The notes under the pieces: generated by a model | What the model was told of the DNA's origin: nothing | The model's database searches: none | Seen by the model: only the letters and a program-made list of their open reading frames with translations | Source: Intestinimonas timonensis | Lineage (GTDB): Bacteria > Bacillota > Clostridia > Oscillospirales > Oscillospiraceae | Length of the DNA: 64,000 nucleotides | Assembly: GCF_900626145.1 (NCBI RefSeq) | Contig: NZ_LR130817.1 | Location: forward strand, 273,643-337,642 | Direction of reading: 5' to 3' | Made by a program: the position numbers and the translations under genes | Shown: piece after piece, positions 37,471-44,956 of the stretch | Layout of the letters: every line of letters begins with the position of its first letter | How positions within the stretch are numbered: the first letter of the stretch is position 1

Positions 37471-37495
37471 AATTTTGGCGCGGAAAGGAAAGCCT

Positions 37496-37768
37496 ATGGA
37501 ATTCATCTATGAGGCCGAGCGGATCTATGTCAAGGACGCGTCCGGCCGCATGGAGGCCCAGGTCACCTTCCACCAGCGGTCCGACAGGGCCATGTCCATC
37601 GACCACACCTACGTCTCGCCGGAGCTCCGGGGGCAGGGGGCGGCGGGAAAGCTGCTGTCTGCCGCAGCCAAACGCTTCCGGCAGCGGGAACTGAAGGTGG
37701 TGCCGGTGTGCTCCTACGCCGTGGCCTGGTTCCGGGACCATCCGGAGGAATCGGACCTTTTGAAGTGA
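37496..37768 (+). CDS. Small GNAT-like N-acetyltransferase (YjdJ/COG2388 type)
   Basis: A 90-residue mini-GNAT. The core is TYVSPELRGQGAAGKLLSAAAKRFRQRELKVVPVCSYAVAWFRDHPE: the LRGQGAAGKL acetyl-CoA loop, then the PVCSYA-F-HPE block typical of the COG2388 group. This family lacks the N-terminal part of larger GNATs; its human relative is GATD/NATD1. Substrate unknown. The ATG at 37496 has AAAGGAAAG upstream, while the longer frame from 37442 lies inside the hairpin. Confidence 0.85.
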   Translation: MEFIYEAERIYVKDASGRMEAQVTFHQRSDRAMSIDHTYVSPELRGQGAAGKLLSAAAKRFRQRELKVVPVCSYAVAWFRDHPEESDLLK

Positions 37769-37821
37769 TACCGCCGCCATACATGCGGATCAGAGAATTT
37801 TAAGAAGGAGAGATTTGGAAC

Positions 37822-38910
37822 ATGAGCTTTGTACTGCCCGCGTACCACGCCCCCGACTTTGCAGCCCTGGGCCTCAGCGAGGCCCCCGATGTGTCTCTGG
37901 TCCCCGCCCCCAAGGACGGGGTGGTGCCCGAAGGATACCACGCCACCACCATGTTCCCGGAGTATTTCCGCCTGGGCGGCCGCTGGGTTCTGGCCCAGGA
38001 GAGCCGTATGGACTGCGTGGCCGTCTGCCGGGACGGCAATGTCTCTATCGTGGAGTTCCGCAATGTGAAGGCGGGAGACCCGGTGGCGGTGGGCCGCACC
38101 GAGGACGGCAGTCAGGGCATCTATGTCCACACCACCGGTTTTGAGGAGGACCGGGAGGCGGCGGGGGAGGCCTTCTCCTTCCGTCAGGGCCGCAGCCGTG
38201 AGACGGCCTACTCCATGGACTACGACTCCATGTATGAGCTCCTCCGCCACGAGCGGGAGCACGGCAATATCCTGTGGGTCATGGGTCCCGCCTGCACCTT
38301 TGACGCCGACGCCCGTGCCGCCTTCGCCGCCCTGGTGCGGGAGGGCTTTGTGGACGGGGTACTGGGGGGCAACGCACTGGCCACCCACGACCTGGAGGCC
38401 GGCTGCCGGGGCACCGCTCTGGGCCAGGACATCTATACCCAGCGCAGCCAGCCCAACGGCCACTATAACCACATCGACACCATCAATGACGTCCGCCGCC
38501 TTGGCTCCATCCAGGCCTTCGTGGACTCCGGCGCCGTGAAGGACGGCATCATCTACGAGTGCGTGAAGAAGGGCGTTCCCTTCGTGCTGGTGGGCTCCGT
38601 CAGGGACGACGGTCCTCTGCCCGAGGTGTACGGCAATGTGTACGAGGGCCAGGACGCCATGCGCAACCTGATCCGGAAGGCCACCACCATCATTTGCATG
38701 GCCTCCACCCTACATACCGTGGCCACCGGCAACATGACCCCCTGCTACCGGGTGGTGGATGGGGTGGTCCGTCCCCTCTACTTCTACTCGGTGGATATCT
38801 CGGAGTTTGCCGTCAACAAGCTCCGGGACCGGGGCAGCCTGACGGTCAAGACCATCGTCACCAATGTTCAGGACTTCATCGTCCATGTGAAAAACGGCGT
38901 CTGCGGCTGA
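37822..38910 (+). CDS. TIGR00300-family protein, ornithine cyclodeaminase-like (LOR/SDH domain)
   Basis: A 362-residue protein resembling the LOR/SDH-type family, annotated (from memory) as nickel-pincer-nucleotide-dependent ornithine cyclodeaminase. It is related to archaeal enzymes and to the C-terminal domain of cyanobacterial arginine-metabolising proteins. Visible blocks are VMGPACTFDADAR, the Rossmann-like GFVDGVLGGNALATHDLE, GQRSQPNGHYNHIDTINDVRR and ICMASTLHTVATGNMTP. The predicted reaction is ornithine to proline plus ammonia. If it needs the nickel pincer cofactor, LarBCE-type genes must exist elsewhere; none is in the window. RBS AAGGAG; single gene with a terminator. Confidence 0.72.
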   Translation: MSFVLPAYHAPDFAALGLSEAPDVSLVPAPKDGVVPEGYHATTMFPEYFRLGGRWVLAQESRMDCVAVCRDGNVSIVEFRNVKAGDPVAVGRTEDGSQGIYVHTTGFEEDREAAGEAFSFRQGRSRETAYSMDYDSMYELLRHEREHGNILWVMGPACTFDADARAAFAALVREGFVDGVLGGNALATHDLEAGCRGTALGQDIYTQRSQPNGHYNHIDTINDVRRLGSIQAFVDSGAVKDGIIYECVKKGVPFVLVGSVRDDGPLPEVYGNVYEGQDAMRNLIRKATTIICMASTLHTVATGNMTPCYRVVDGVVRPLYFYSVDISEFAVNKLRDRGSLTVKTIVTNVQDFIVHVKNGVCG

Positions 38911-38924
38911 ATATAGAGCACAAA

Positions 38925-38956
38925 AAACGGCGTGTGCAGTATGGCACACGCCGTTT
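38925..38956. terminator. Bidirectional terminator between the LOR/SDH gene and the nucleotidyltransferase gene
   Basis: AAACGGCGTGTGC (38925-38937) pairs with GCACACGCCGTTT (38944-38956), loop AGTATG, with an A-run on the 5' side. The 5' side gives T-runs for the minus-strand gene. Confidence 0.82.
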
Positions 38957-38961
38957 CTGTG

Positions 38962-39888
38962 TTATTCGCCCCACAGATCGGCGGGGTAGAGCCCTTCTTT
39001 GGTCATACGGGCGATGGCGGCCACCACCACCGGCTTATCCTCGTGGTAGGTGACGCCGTACCAGCGGTCCCGGCTGCGCAGGACCTTCACCCGGGCCTTG
39101 CCCTCCTCGATGAGAGCGCTCACCACGCTGGGCAGGAAATATTCCCCCTTGACGGGGTCTGTCTCCAGGGTCCGGTCCAGGAAAGCGGGGAAGCGGGCTT
39201 CGGCCTCGGTGAGGAAGCTGCGGGTGAAGCCCCACAGGTTCATGGACACGATGGTGTCCCCGGCCAGGTGTTCCCAGGTCTGTCCGTCGTCCCGGGTGGA
39301 GCGGGCATTGTCCCCGTCCTTTTCGATGTGGGTGTGCTCGGTGACGCTCTGGAGAAAGTGGTCGGCCGTCTCCACACACACCCCACGGGCTACGTGACCG
39401 TGCTCGGTGACGGTGTTCCCCAGCAGGTAGCCCACCATGGCGTATTCATAGCAGCCGGGCTGGTCTTCATGGGTGGAGAGGTAGTCGTACATCTCCCGAA
39501 AAGCCTCAGGGCCGTAGTAGTCGTCGGAGTTGATGACGGCGAAGGGACCGTCTACTACCTTCCGGGCAGCCAGAATGGCATGGCAGGTGCCCCAGGGCTT
39601 CACCCGGCCCTCGGGAACGGTGTAGCCCTCAGGCAGGTCGTCCAGCTCCTGATAGGCGTAGCGCACGTCCATCACCTTGCTCAGCCGGTCGCCGATGCCG
39701 GCCTTGAAGGTCTCCTCAATGGCGTGCTTGATGACGAAGACCACCGTCTCAAACCCCGCCCGACGGGCGTCGTAGATGGAGTAGTCAATGATGAGCTCTC
39801 CGTGTTCCCCTACGGGGTCCAGCTGCTTGAGGCCGCCGTACCGGCTGCCCATACCGGCGGCCATCACCACCAAAACAGGTTTCTGCAT
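38962..39888 (-). CDS. Sugar nucleotidyltransferase-like protein
   Basis: A 308-residue NTP_transferase-type protein. The N-terminal loop is VVMAAGMGSRYGGLKQLDPVGEHGE (the G-x-G-x-R-x-G-G-x-K motif), and the metal-binding aspartates are in VINSDDYYGPEAF. Members of this group activate sugar phosphates or polar head groups with NTP. The specific substrate is unclear. The frame stays open far upstream (to 41067) by GC bias, but the true start is the ATG at 39888 with GGAGGAT upstream. Convergent with the LOR/SDH gene. Confidence 0.85.
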   Translation of the reverse strand: MQKPVLVVMAAGMGSRYGGLKQLDPVGEHGELIIDYSIYDARRAGFETVVFVIKHAIEETFKAGIGDRLSKVMDVRYAYQELDDLPEGYTVPEGRVKPWGTCHAILAARKVVDGPFAVINSDDYYGPEAFREMYDYLSTHEDQPGCYEYAMVGYLLGNTVTEHGHVARGVCVETADHFLQSVTEHTHIEKDGDNARSTRDDGQTWEHLAGDTIVSMNLWGFTRSFLTEAEARFPAFLDRTLETDPVKGEYFLPSVVSALIEEGKARVKVLRSRDRWYGVTYHEDKPVVVAAIARMTKEGLYPADLWGE

Positions 39889-40028
39889 GTTCGTATCCTC
39901 CTTGTGCTCCGTGTCTCTCACCGCTATTTTACACGCTGGAAGCGAAAAAGGGAAGAGGCGTTTCAGCGCCCCTCTCTGGGGAGCCGGAGGAGGATTTCCA
40001 AATATTTTTTCGTGGCAGGCGTTTGATT

Positions 40029-40070
40029 GTTGGAATTCCAACTGACTTTTGAGTTCTGATATGGGATAAT
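40029..40070 (+). promoter_or_regulatory. Promoter with palindromic operator for the PNPOx-ferredoxin pair
   Basis: CTGACT (40042-40047), 17 bases, GATAAT (40065-40070). The 14-bp perfect palindrome GTTGGAATTCCAAC (40029-40042) abuts and touches the -35, so it could bind a dimeric regulator. Confidence 0.65.
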
Positions 40071-40098
40071 CCATACAGAAAATGAGGAGGGACCGGAA

Positions 40099-40596
40099 AT
40101 GAGGAGAAAAGACCGGGAGATGGATGTGGAGTTTGCCCGGATGGTGCTGGACAAGTGCGAATACGCGGTGCTGGGTATGACCGGCCCGGAGGGCTGGCCC
40201 TACAATGTGCCGGTGACCATCGTCCGCCGGGGGGAGGAGCTCTTCTTTCACTGTGCCTTGGAGGGGCAGAAGGTGGACTGCCTCCGCCGGGACAGCCGGG
40301 TGTGCGTGACGGCGGTGGGGGACACCCACATTCCGCCCGACAAGTTCACCACCGAGTATGAGTCGGCGGTGGCCTTCGGCCTGGCCGAGGAGGTCACCGA
40401 TCCGGCGGAAAAGACCGAAGCCCTGCGCCTGCTGTGCCAGCGGCACGTCCCCTCCAACATGGCGGACTTCGAGACCTCCGTTACCCGGAGCCTGGACCGC
40501 ACCGGCGTGTGGCGGGTGCGGATCACCAGTTTGACCGGCAAGCGGAAGAAGTACGATGCCGCCGGGAAAGAAATGAAATTCGGAAGGATGGAATAA
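40099..40596 (+). CDS. Pyridoxamine 5'-phosphate oxidase-fold flavoprotein (NimA-like)
   Basis: A 165-residue split-barrel FMN-binding protein. CEYAVLGMTGPEGWPYNVPVTIV (about 20-42) and LFFHCALEGQKVDCLRRDSRVCVTAVG (about 49-75) are the family core with the conserved His. It belongs to the NimA/PNPOx-like group, which in anaerobes often reduces small molecules such as nitro compounds; vitamin B6 oxidation is unlikely. It lies 3 bases before a ferredoxin gene, which could be its electron donor. RBS AGGAGGGA. Confidence 0.85.
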   Translation: MRRKDREMDVEFARMVLDKCEYAVLGMTGPEGWPYNVPVTIVRRGEELFFHCALEGQKVDCLRRDSRVCVTAVGDTHIPPDKFTTEYESAVAFGLAEEVTDPAEKTEALRLLCQRHVPSNMADFETSVTRSLDRTGVWRVRITSLTGKRKKYDAAGKEMKFGRME

Positions 40597-40599
40597 AGA

Positions 40600-41313
40600 A
40601 TGGAGCGCAAGATCATCAAGATCGACCAGGAGAAGTGCAACGGCTGCGGCCTGTGCGCGGCCGCCTGCCACGAGGGTGCCATCGGCATGGTGGAGGGCAA
40701 GGCCCGGCTGCTGCGGGAGGACTACTGCGACGGGCTGGGGGACTGCCTGCCCGCCTGCCCCACCGGGGCCATCACCTTTGAGGTCCGGGAGGCCCCGGCC
40801 TATGACGCCGCCGCCGTGGAGGCGGCCAAAGCCGCCAAGGCCGCCCAGACGTCGGCCCCTCTGCCCTGCGGCTGCCCCGGCAGCCAGTCCCGGAGCATCC
40901 AGCGCACCCCCTGCGCCGCCCCTGCCGCTCCCGCCGCCCCGGAGGAGAGCCAGCTCTCCCAGTGGCCGGTGCAGATCAAGCTGGTGCCGGTGAACGCCCC
41001 CTACTTTGACAGCGCTAAGCTGCTGGTGGCCGCCGACTGCACCGCCTATGCCTATGCCGCCTTCCACCGGGACTTCATCCGAGGGCGGATCACCCTGGTG
41101 GGCTGCCCCAAGCTGGATGAGGGGGATTATGCCGACAAGCTCACCGAGATTCTACGGCGCAACGACATCAAGAGCGTCACCGTGGTGCGCATGGAGGTGC
41201 CCTGCTGCGGCGGCCTGGAGAACGCCGTGAAGCGTGCCCTCCAGAACTGCGGCAAGCTCATCCCCTGGCAGGTGACCGTCATCTCCACCGACGGCCGTAT
41301 CCTGGACCTGTAA
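40600..41313 (+). CDS. Two-[4Fe-4S] ferredoxin with C-terminal extension
   Basis: A 237-residue protein. The first 60 residues are a 2x[4Fe-4S] ferredoxin with CNGCGLCAAACHEG and CDGLGDCLPACPTG; the second cluster site has a non-standard CxxxxxC spacing at its start. A proline-alanine-rich linker (about 85-120, with CGCPGS) joins it to a domain of about 115 residues with VGCPKLDEGDYADKL and MEVPCCGGLENAVK, whose cysteines may bind a further cluster. Such proteins occur widely in Clostridia as single-copy redox modules without a firm function. Translationally coupled to the PNPOx gene. Confidence 0.85.
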   Translation: MERKIIKIDQEKCNGCGLCAAACHEGAIGMVEGKARLLREDYCDGLGDCLPACPTGAITFEVREAPAYDAAAVEAAKAAKAAQTSAPLPCGCPGSQSRSIQRTPCAAPAAPAAPEESQLSQWPVQIKLVPVNAPYFDSAKLLVAADCTAYAYAAFHRDFIRGRITLVGCPKLDEGDYADKLTEILRRNDIKSVTVVRMEVPCCGGLENAVKRALQNCGKLIPWQVTVISTDGRILDL

Positions 41314-41321
41314 GGGGAAAA

Positions 41322-41358
41322 ATGCTGCCCCGGAGCCATGGCTCCGGGGCAGCGTTTT
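41322..41358. terminator. Bidirectional terminator, ferredoxin / glpK
   Basis: GCTGCCCCGGAGC (41324-41336), loop CATG, GCTCCGGGGCAGC (41341-41353), then GTTTT. Serves the two converging genes. Confidence 0.85.
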
Positions 41359-42856
41359 ATGATTCTTCGTCCTCTCTGGCCCAATCCAGGCTGCGCTTCA
41401 CTGCACGGTGCCAGCCCTTCAGCAGCTTTTCCCGCCGGTCGTCGGCCATGTTCGGAGTGAAGGTCACGTCCTTCCGCCAAAGCCCCCGAATCTCCTCACG
41501 ATCCTTCCAGACCCCCACCGCCAGACCGGCCAGGTAGGCGGCGCCCAGGGCAGTGGTCTCCCGGATGACGGGCCGGACGACATCAGTGCCCAGAATGTCG
41601 GCCTGGAACTGCATCAAAAAGCTGTCCCGGCTGGCTCCGCCGTCGGCCCGGAGTGCCTGGAGGGGGACACCGGTGTCCTTCTCCATGGCGGCAGCCAGGT
41701 CCCGGACCTGGTAGGCGATGGATTCCTGGGCTGCCCGGATGATATGCTCCCGGCGGGTGCCCCGGGTGATGCCCACCAGGCAGCCCCGGGCGTACATGTC
41801 CCAGTAGGGGGCCCCCAGACCGGTGAAGGCGGGCACCAGGTAGACCCCGCCGGTGTCGTCTACCTTTTGGGCGTAGTACTCGGCGTCACGGCTCTCGGTG
41901 AGGAAGCGCAGCTCGTCCCGGAGCCACTGGATGACGGCGCCGCCCACAAAGACGGAGCCCTCCAGGGCATACTGGACCGTGCCGCCCAGACCCACGGCGA
42001 TGGTGGTGATGAGGCCGTTACCGCTGATACAGGGGGTCTCACCGGTGTTCATGAGGAGGAAGCAGCCGGTGCCGTAGGTATTTTTGGCCTCTCCGGGGGC
42101 GAAGCAGGTCTGGCCGAAGAGGGCGGCCTGCTGGTCTCCGGCGATGCCGGCGATGGGCACCTTGTCCTTCCCAAGCTGGGCATAGCCGTAGATCTCACTG
42201 GAGGAGCGGACCTCCGGCAGCATGGCCCGGGGAATATTGAGGGCTTTTAAGAGAGTGTCATCCCAGTCCAGACGGCGGATGTCGAAGAGCATGGTCCGGG
42301 AGGCGTTGGTCACGTCGGTGACGTGGACCGCCCCGCCGGTGAGCTTCCAGAGGAGCCAGGTGTCCACGGTGCCAAAGAGGATCTCGCCCCGCTCGGCTTT
42401 CTCCTGGGCGCCCTCCACGTGGTCCAGGAGCCACCGGATCTTGGTGGCGGAGAAGTAGGCGTCGGGGACCAGGCCGGTGGTGCTGTGGATGTGGTCTCCC
42501 AGGCCGTCGGAGAGGAGCTTGTCCACCAGGGGGGCGGTGCGGCGGCACTGCCAGACGATGGCGTTGTGGATGGGCCTGCCCGTGGCCTTATCCCAGAGAA
42601 TGGTGGTCTCCCGCTGGTTGGTGATGCCGATGGCGGTCACCTCTGCAGGAGAGACCCCGGTCTTGGCCAGTACCTCCATCATGACGGCATACTGAGAGGA
42701 CCAGATCTCCATGGGGGCGTGCTCCACCCAGCCCTCTCTGGGGTAGAGCTGGGGGAACTCCTTTTGAGCCACCCCGGCGATGGTCTGGCCCCCATCGAAT
42801 AAAATGGCCCGGGAGCTGGTGGTGCCCTGGTCCAGGGCCAGGATATATCTGCCCAT
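41357..42856 (-). CDS. glpK: Glycerol kinase
   Basis: A 499-residue FGGY kinase, the usual size. The N-terminal [16 protein letters not shown] loop, the ATP-binding [11 protein letters not shown] and the C-terminal [19 protein letters not shown] are all GlpK-specific. It phosphorylates glycerol to sn-glycerol-3-phosphate. The frame is open to 42940; the ATG at 42856 ([12 protein letters not shown]) has GGAGG upstream. No glpF or glpD adjoins it. A 17-bp palindrome lies just upstream. Confidence 0.96.
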   Translation of the reverse strand: MGRYILALDQGTTSSRAILFDGGQTIAGVAQKEFPQLYPREGWVEHAPMEIWSSQYAVMMEVLAKTGVSPAEVTAIGITNQRETTILWDKATGRPIHNAIVWQCRRTAPLVDKLLSDGLGDHIHSTTGLVPDAYFSATKIRWLLDHVEGAQEKAERGEILFGTVDTWLLWKLTGGAVHVTDVTNASRTMLFDIRRLDWDDTLLKALNIPRAMLPEVRSSSEIYGYAQLGKDKVPIAGIAGDQQAALFGQTCFAPGEAKNTYGTGCFLLMNTGETPCISGNGLITTIAVGLGGTVQYALEGSVFVGGAVIQWLRDELRFLTESRDAEYYAQKVDDTGGVYLVPAFTGLGAPYWDMYARGCLVGITRGTRREHIIRAAQESIAYQVRDLAAAMEKDTGVPLQALRADGGASRDSFLMQFQADILGTDVVRPVIRETTALGAAYLAGLAVGVWKDREEIRGLWRKDVTFTPNMADDRREKLLKGWHRAVKRSLDWAREDEES

Positions 42857-42907
42857 ACGCTTGCCTCCAAACGTGGTTGTTTTGACCAGTTTACCACATT
42901 CAAGCCG

Positions 42908-42962
42908 GTTTGGATACTCCAAACTTGTTTCTCTTGCCAAGACGTGCGGGAAATGCTATGAT
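42908..42962. promoter_or_regulatory. Divergent glpK / DUF2284 control region with operator palindrome
   Basis: A perfect palindrome GTTTGGA-TAC-TCCAAAC (42908-42924) lies between the two genes. For the plus strand, TTGCCA (42934-42939), 17 bases, TATGAT (42957-42962) form a good promoter. The minus strand has TTGGCA at the same -35 place but only a weak -10 (TATCCA) overlapping the palindrome. That would suit an activator- or repressor-controlled glpK. Confidence 0.65.
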
Positions 42963-43012
42963 GAGACAAAGAGCGTCCCCGCCTGGAGCGGGCAAAAGAA
43001 AGGCGTGAGGAC

Positions 43013-43564
43013 ATGTTTACCACAGAGGTCAGGGTGAAGGCCCTGCCGGTGCGGGAGTGGCTTGACAGCTATTGTTTTCCGGATCTGTTCCGGGATGCCT
43101 GCCTCCACTGTCCGGACCACAACATGAACTGGTCTTGTCCGCCGGGATTACCGTCGGCGGAAGAGCTTTTGGGGGGCTACCGTACCGTTTACCTCATTGG
43201 GATCAAGGTGATCTACGATGCCGAGCAGCGGGCCGTTGCTTTGCTCTCCCCCCAGGCGGCGGACGCGGTCAGGAGCGCCAGCTATGGCGTAGTGAAGAAG
43301 GCCCTGCTGGAGGTACTGCTCCAGCTGGAGCAGGCGGTGCCCGGCTCCTATACCGTGGCGGCGGGGCGCTGTGAGCAGTGTGAGAAGTGCAGCCGGATCA
43401 TTGGGCGGATCTGTCGGCGTCCGGAGCGGCTGCGGTATTCTTTCTCCGCCTTCGGTTTCGACCTTACCGGACTGGCCCGGGACCAGCTGGATCTGGAGCT
43501 GCTGTGGGCCAAGGAGGGCCTGCCGGAGTATAACGTGGCGGTGGCCGCGTTCCTGACGAGGTAA
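43013..43564 (+). CDS. DUF2284 cysteine-rich metal-binding protein
   Basis: A 183-residue protein with the DUF2284 pattern: CLHCPDHNMNWSCPPG (about 30-45) near the start and GRCEQCEKCSRIIGRICRRPERLRYSFSAFGFDL (about 118-151) later. The seven or so cysteines suggest an Fe-S or zinc site. Biochemical function is unknown; it is widespread in anaerobes. It has its own promoter and is separated by only 4 bases from the CYTH gene, so the two are cotranscribed. Confidence 0.85.
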   Translation: MFTTEVRVKALPVREWLDSYCFPDLFRDACLHCPDHNMNWSCPPGLPSAEELLGGYRTVYLIGIKVIYDAEQRAVALLSPQAADAVRSASYGVVKKALLEVLLQLEQAVPGSYTVAAGRCEQCEKCSRIIGRICRRPERLRYSFSAFGFDLTGLARDQLDLELLWAKEGLPEYNVAVAAFLTR

Positions 43565-43568
43565 GATC

Positions 43569-44192
43569 ATGGGTACCGAACTGGAGCAGAAATATGTGGT
43601 GGATTCCACGCGGCCCTGGGCGGTCCAGACCCAACTCCTTGCCCAGCTGAGCCGGGCGGGCTATCAGGTGGCCTTTCTGGAGGAAAAGCCTCAGCAGGAT
43701 ACCTATTTCGACACCCCTGAGGAGGCCGTTCTCAAGGAGGACGGCTCTCTGCGCCTCCGGGAGAAGGGAGAGAAACGCCTCCTTTCTGTGAAGTCCATGC
43801 TCCGCAGCCAGGAGGGCACCTTTCTTCGCCGGGAGGACGAGCTGATCCTGGGCCAGGAGGCTGACCCCATGGTCTTCCTGCGTGAGCGTCTGCCGGGGGT
43901 GAGCCTGGAGCAGCTGCGCCCCACAGTGGTGGTGGTCAACCGCCGCCGTACCTATGAGGTGTCCCGGACGGCGGGTGGACGGTTTGAGCTGGCCTTTGAC
44001 GATGTGACCTATCAGAATCCGGGTACCGGCCGGGAATATAGGGAGCGTCAGGTGGAGATCGAGGCTCTGTCCGGTACGGAGGAGGAGCTGGCCCGTGTGG
44101 TGTCCGCCCTGCGTCTCCCTGAGCTGCGTCCGGCTGCCGAGTCTAAATACCAGCGGGCCGTGTGGCTCACTGCCGCAGAGAAGGCCCGATAA
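43569..44192 (+). CDS. CYTH-domain phosphohydrolase/triphosphatase
   Basis: A 207-residue single CYTH domain with the N-terminal ELEQKY (ExExK signature) and, later, TYFDTPEEAVLKEDGSLRLREK, RRTYEVS, FELAFDDVTY, QVEIEAL and ESKYQRA, forming the charged tunnel. Members cleave inorganic triphosphate or thiamine triphosphate, or act as adenylate cyclases. Triphosphatase activity is the most common in bacteria, so that is the best guess. It follows the DUF2284 gene directly. Confidence 0.88.
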   Translation: MGTELEQKYVVDSTRPWAVQTQLLAQLSRAGYQVAFLEEKPQQDTYFDTPEEAVLKEDGSLRLREKGEKRLLSVKSMLRSQEGTFLRREDELILGQEADPMVFLRERLPGVSLEQLRPTVVVVNRRRTYEVSRTAGGRFELAFDDVTYQNPGTGREYRERQVEIEALSGTEEELARVVSALRLPELRPAAESKYQRAVWLTAAEKAR

Positions 44193-44213
44193 CGGCGGGG
44201 AGGAAGAGGGACC

Positions 44214-44435
44214 ATGAGGAAAAAACTGCTGCGGCTGCTGAGCCTGCTGGTGACGGGAGCAGCGGCCATCGTATGGACTGTCAACTGTGTGATATTGGCG
44301 GTGTATACCCGCCACAACCCGCCTCCGGAATTCCTGCTGCCGCTGAACATCCTCTGTGCCGTCCTGTTTTGGTTTGCCTTTCTGATTCGGCTCTACTACT
44401 TTGTCAAAAGCAGAGGAGAGAAACCTAAGGAATAA
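44214..44435 (+). CDS. Small membrane protein with two membrane segments
   Basis: A 73-residue protein with a basic N-terminus (MRKKLLRLL), two hydrophobic segments (about 8-32 and 40-64) and a charged C-terminus. I do not recognise a family. A clear ribosome site (GGGGAGGAAGAGGG) and its place at the end of the DUF2284-CYTH operon, before a strong terminator, support that it is real. Confidence 0.7.
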   Translation: MRKKLLRLLSLLVTGAAAIVWTVNCVILAVYTRHNPPPEFLLPLNILCAVLFWFAFLIRLYYFVKSRGEKPKE

Positions 44436-44470
44436 AAAAATCCCGGCTCCGTGAGGAGCCGGGATTTTTT
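44435..44470. terminator. Bidirectional terminator
   Basis: A 16-bp stem, 44435-44450 with 44455-44470, GTGA tetraloop, A6 and T6 on the sides. Ends the DUF2284-CYTH operon and the opposing acetyltransferase operon. Confidence 0.92.
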
Positions 44471-44476
44471 GTCCAT

Positions 44477-44941
44477 TTATAGATCCTTGACCATGATGTT
44501 TTCGTGGATGCCGGGAAGGATGCAGTCGGGCACATAGCCCACCTTCTTGAAGCCAAGGGACTGGTAGAGGTTCTTGGCTCTGGGGTTGAAGTGGCTCACC
44601 AGCAGGGAGCACTTCTTGTAGCCCAGGGACCGGGAGACGCCGATAAAGGTCTCCAGCAGCACGTGACCAATGCCCATGCCCCGGAAGGACTTCTTCACGC
44701 CCAGCAGGGCCAGGTAGGGGAAGGTGCCGAAGAAGCCGTCGGGCTCCACCCACATGCACCCTGCCACCTCGTCCTGGGAGGTGAGGGCGATCCACAGCTC
44801 ACCCCGGCTGATGGCAGTGGAGAGCTGTTTGTCCAGCCGCCCCTCCTGGGAGAAATAGTGGTCGTAGAGGGCGCTGTCCAGGAAGACTTTATGGCAGGCG
44901 CTCAGGCGGCTCTCGTCCGCCTTGGTGATCCGCACATTCAT
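44477..44941 (-). CDS. GNAT acetyltransferase
   Basis: A 154-residue GCN5-type enzyme: LALLGVKKSFRGMGIGHVLLETFIGVSRSLGYKKCSLLVSHFNPRAKNLYQSLGFKKVGY holds motif A (FRGMGIG) and motif B (ARNLYQSLGF type). Substrate unknown. The ATG at 44941 is chosen because GGGAGGT lies 6 bases before it; an in-frame GTG at 44956 overlaps that site. It follows the Eis-like gene by 15 bases, forming a two-gene acetyltransferase operon. Confidence 0.87.
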   Translation of the reverse strand: MNVRITKADESRLSACHKVFLDSALYDHYFSQEGRLDKQLSTAISRGELWIALTSQDEVAGCMWVEPDGFFGTFPYLALLGVKKSFRGMGIGHVLLETFIGVSRSLGYKKCSLLVSHFNPRAKNLYQSLGFKKVGYVPDCILPGIHENIMVKDL

Positions 44942-44956
44942 GGACGCACCTCCCAC

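Noticed and set aside
39889..41067. Upstream extension of the nucleotidyltransferase frame (701 codons in total)
   Set aside because: The extension runs antisense through the PNPOx and ferredoxin genes, while a proper start with GGAGGAT exists at 39888.
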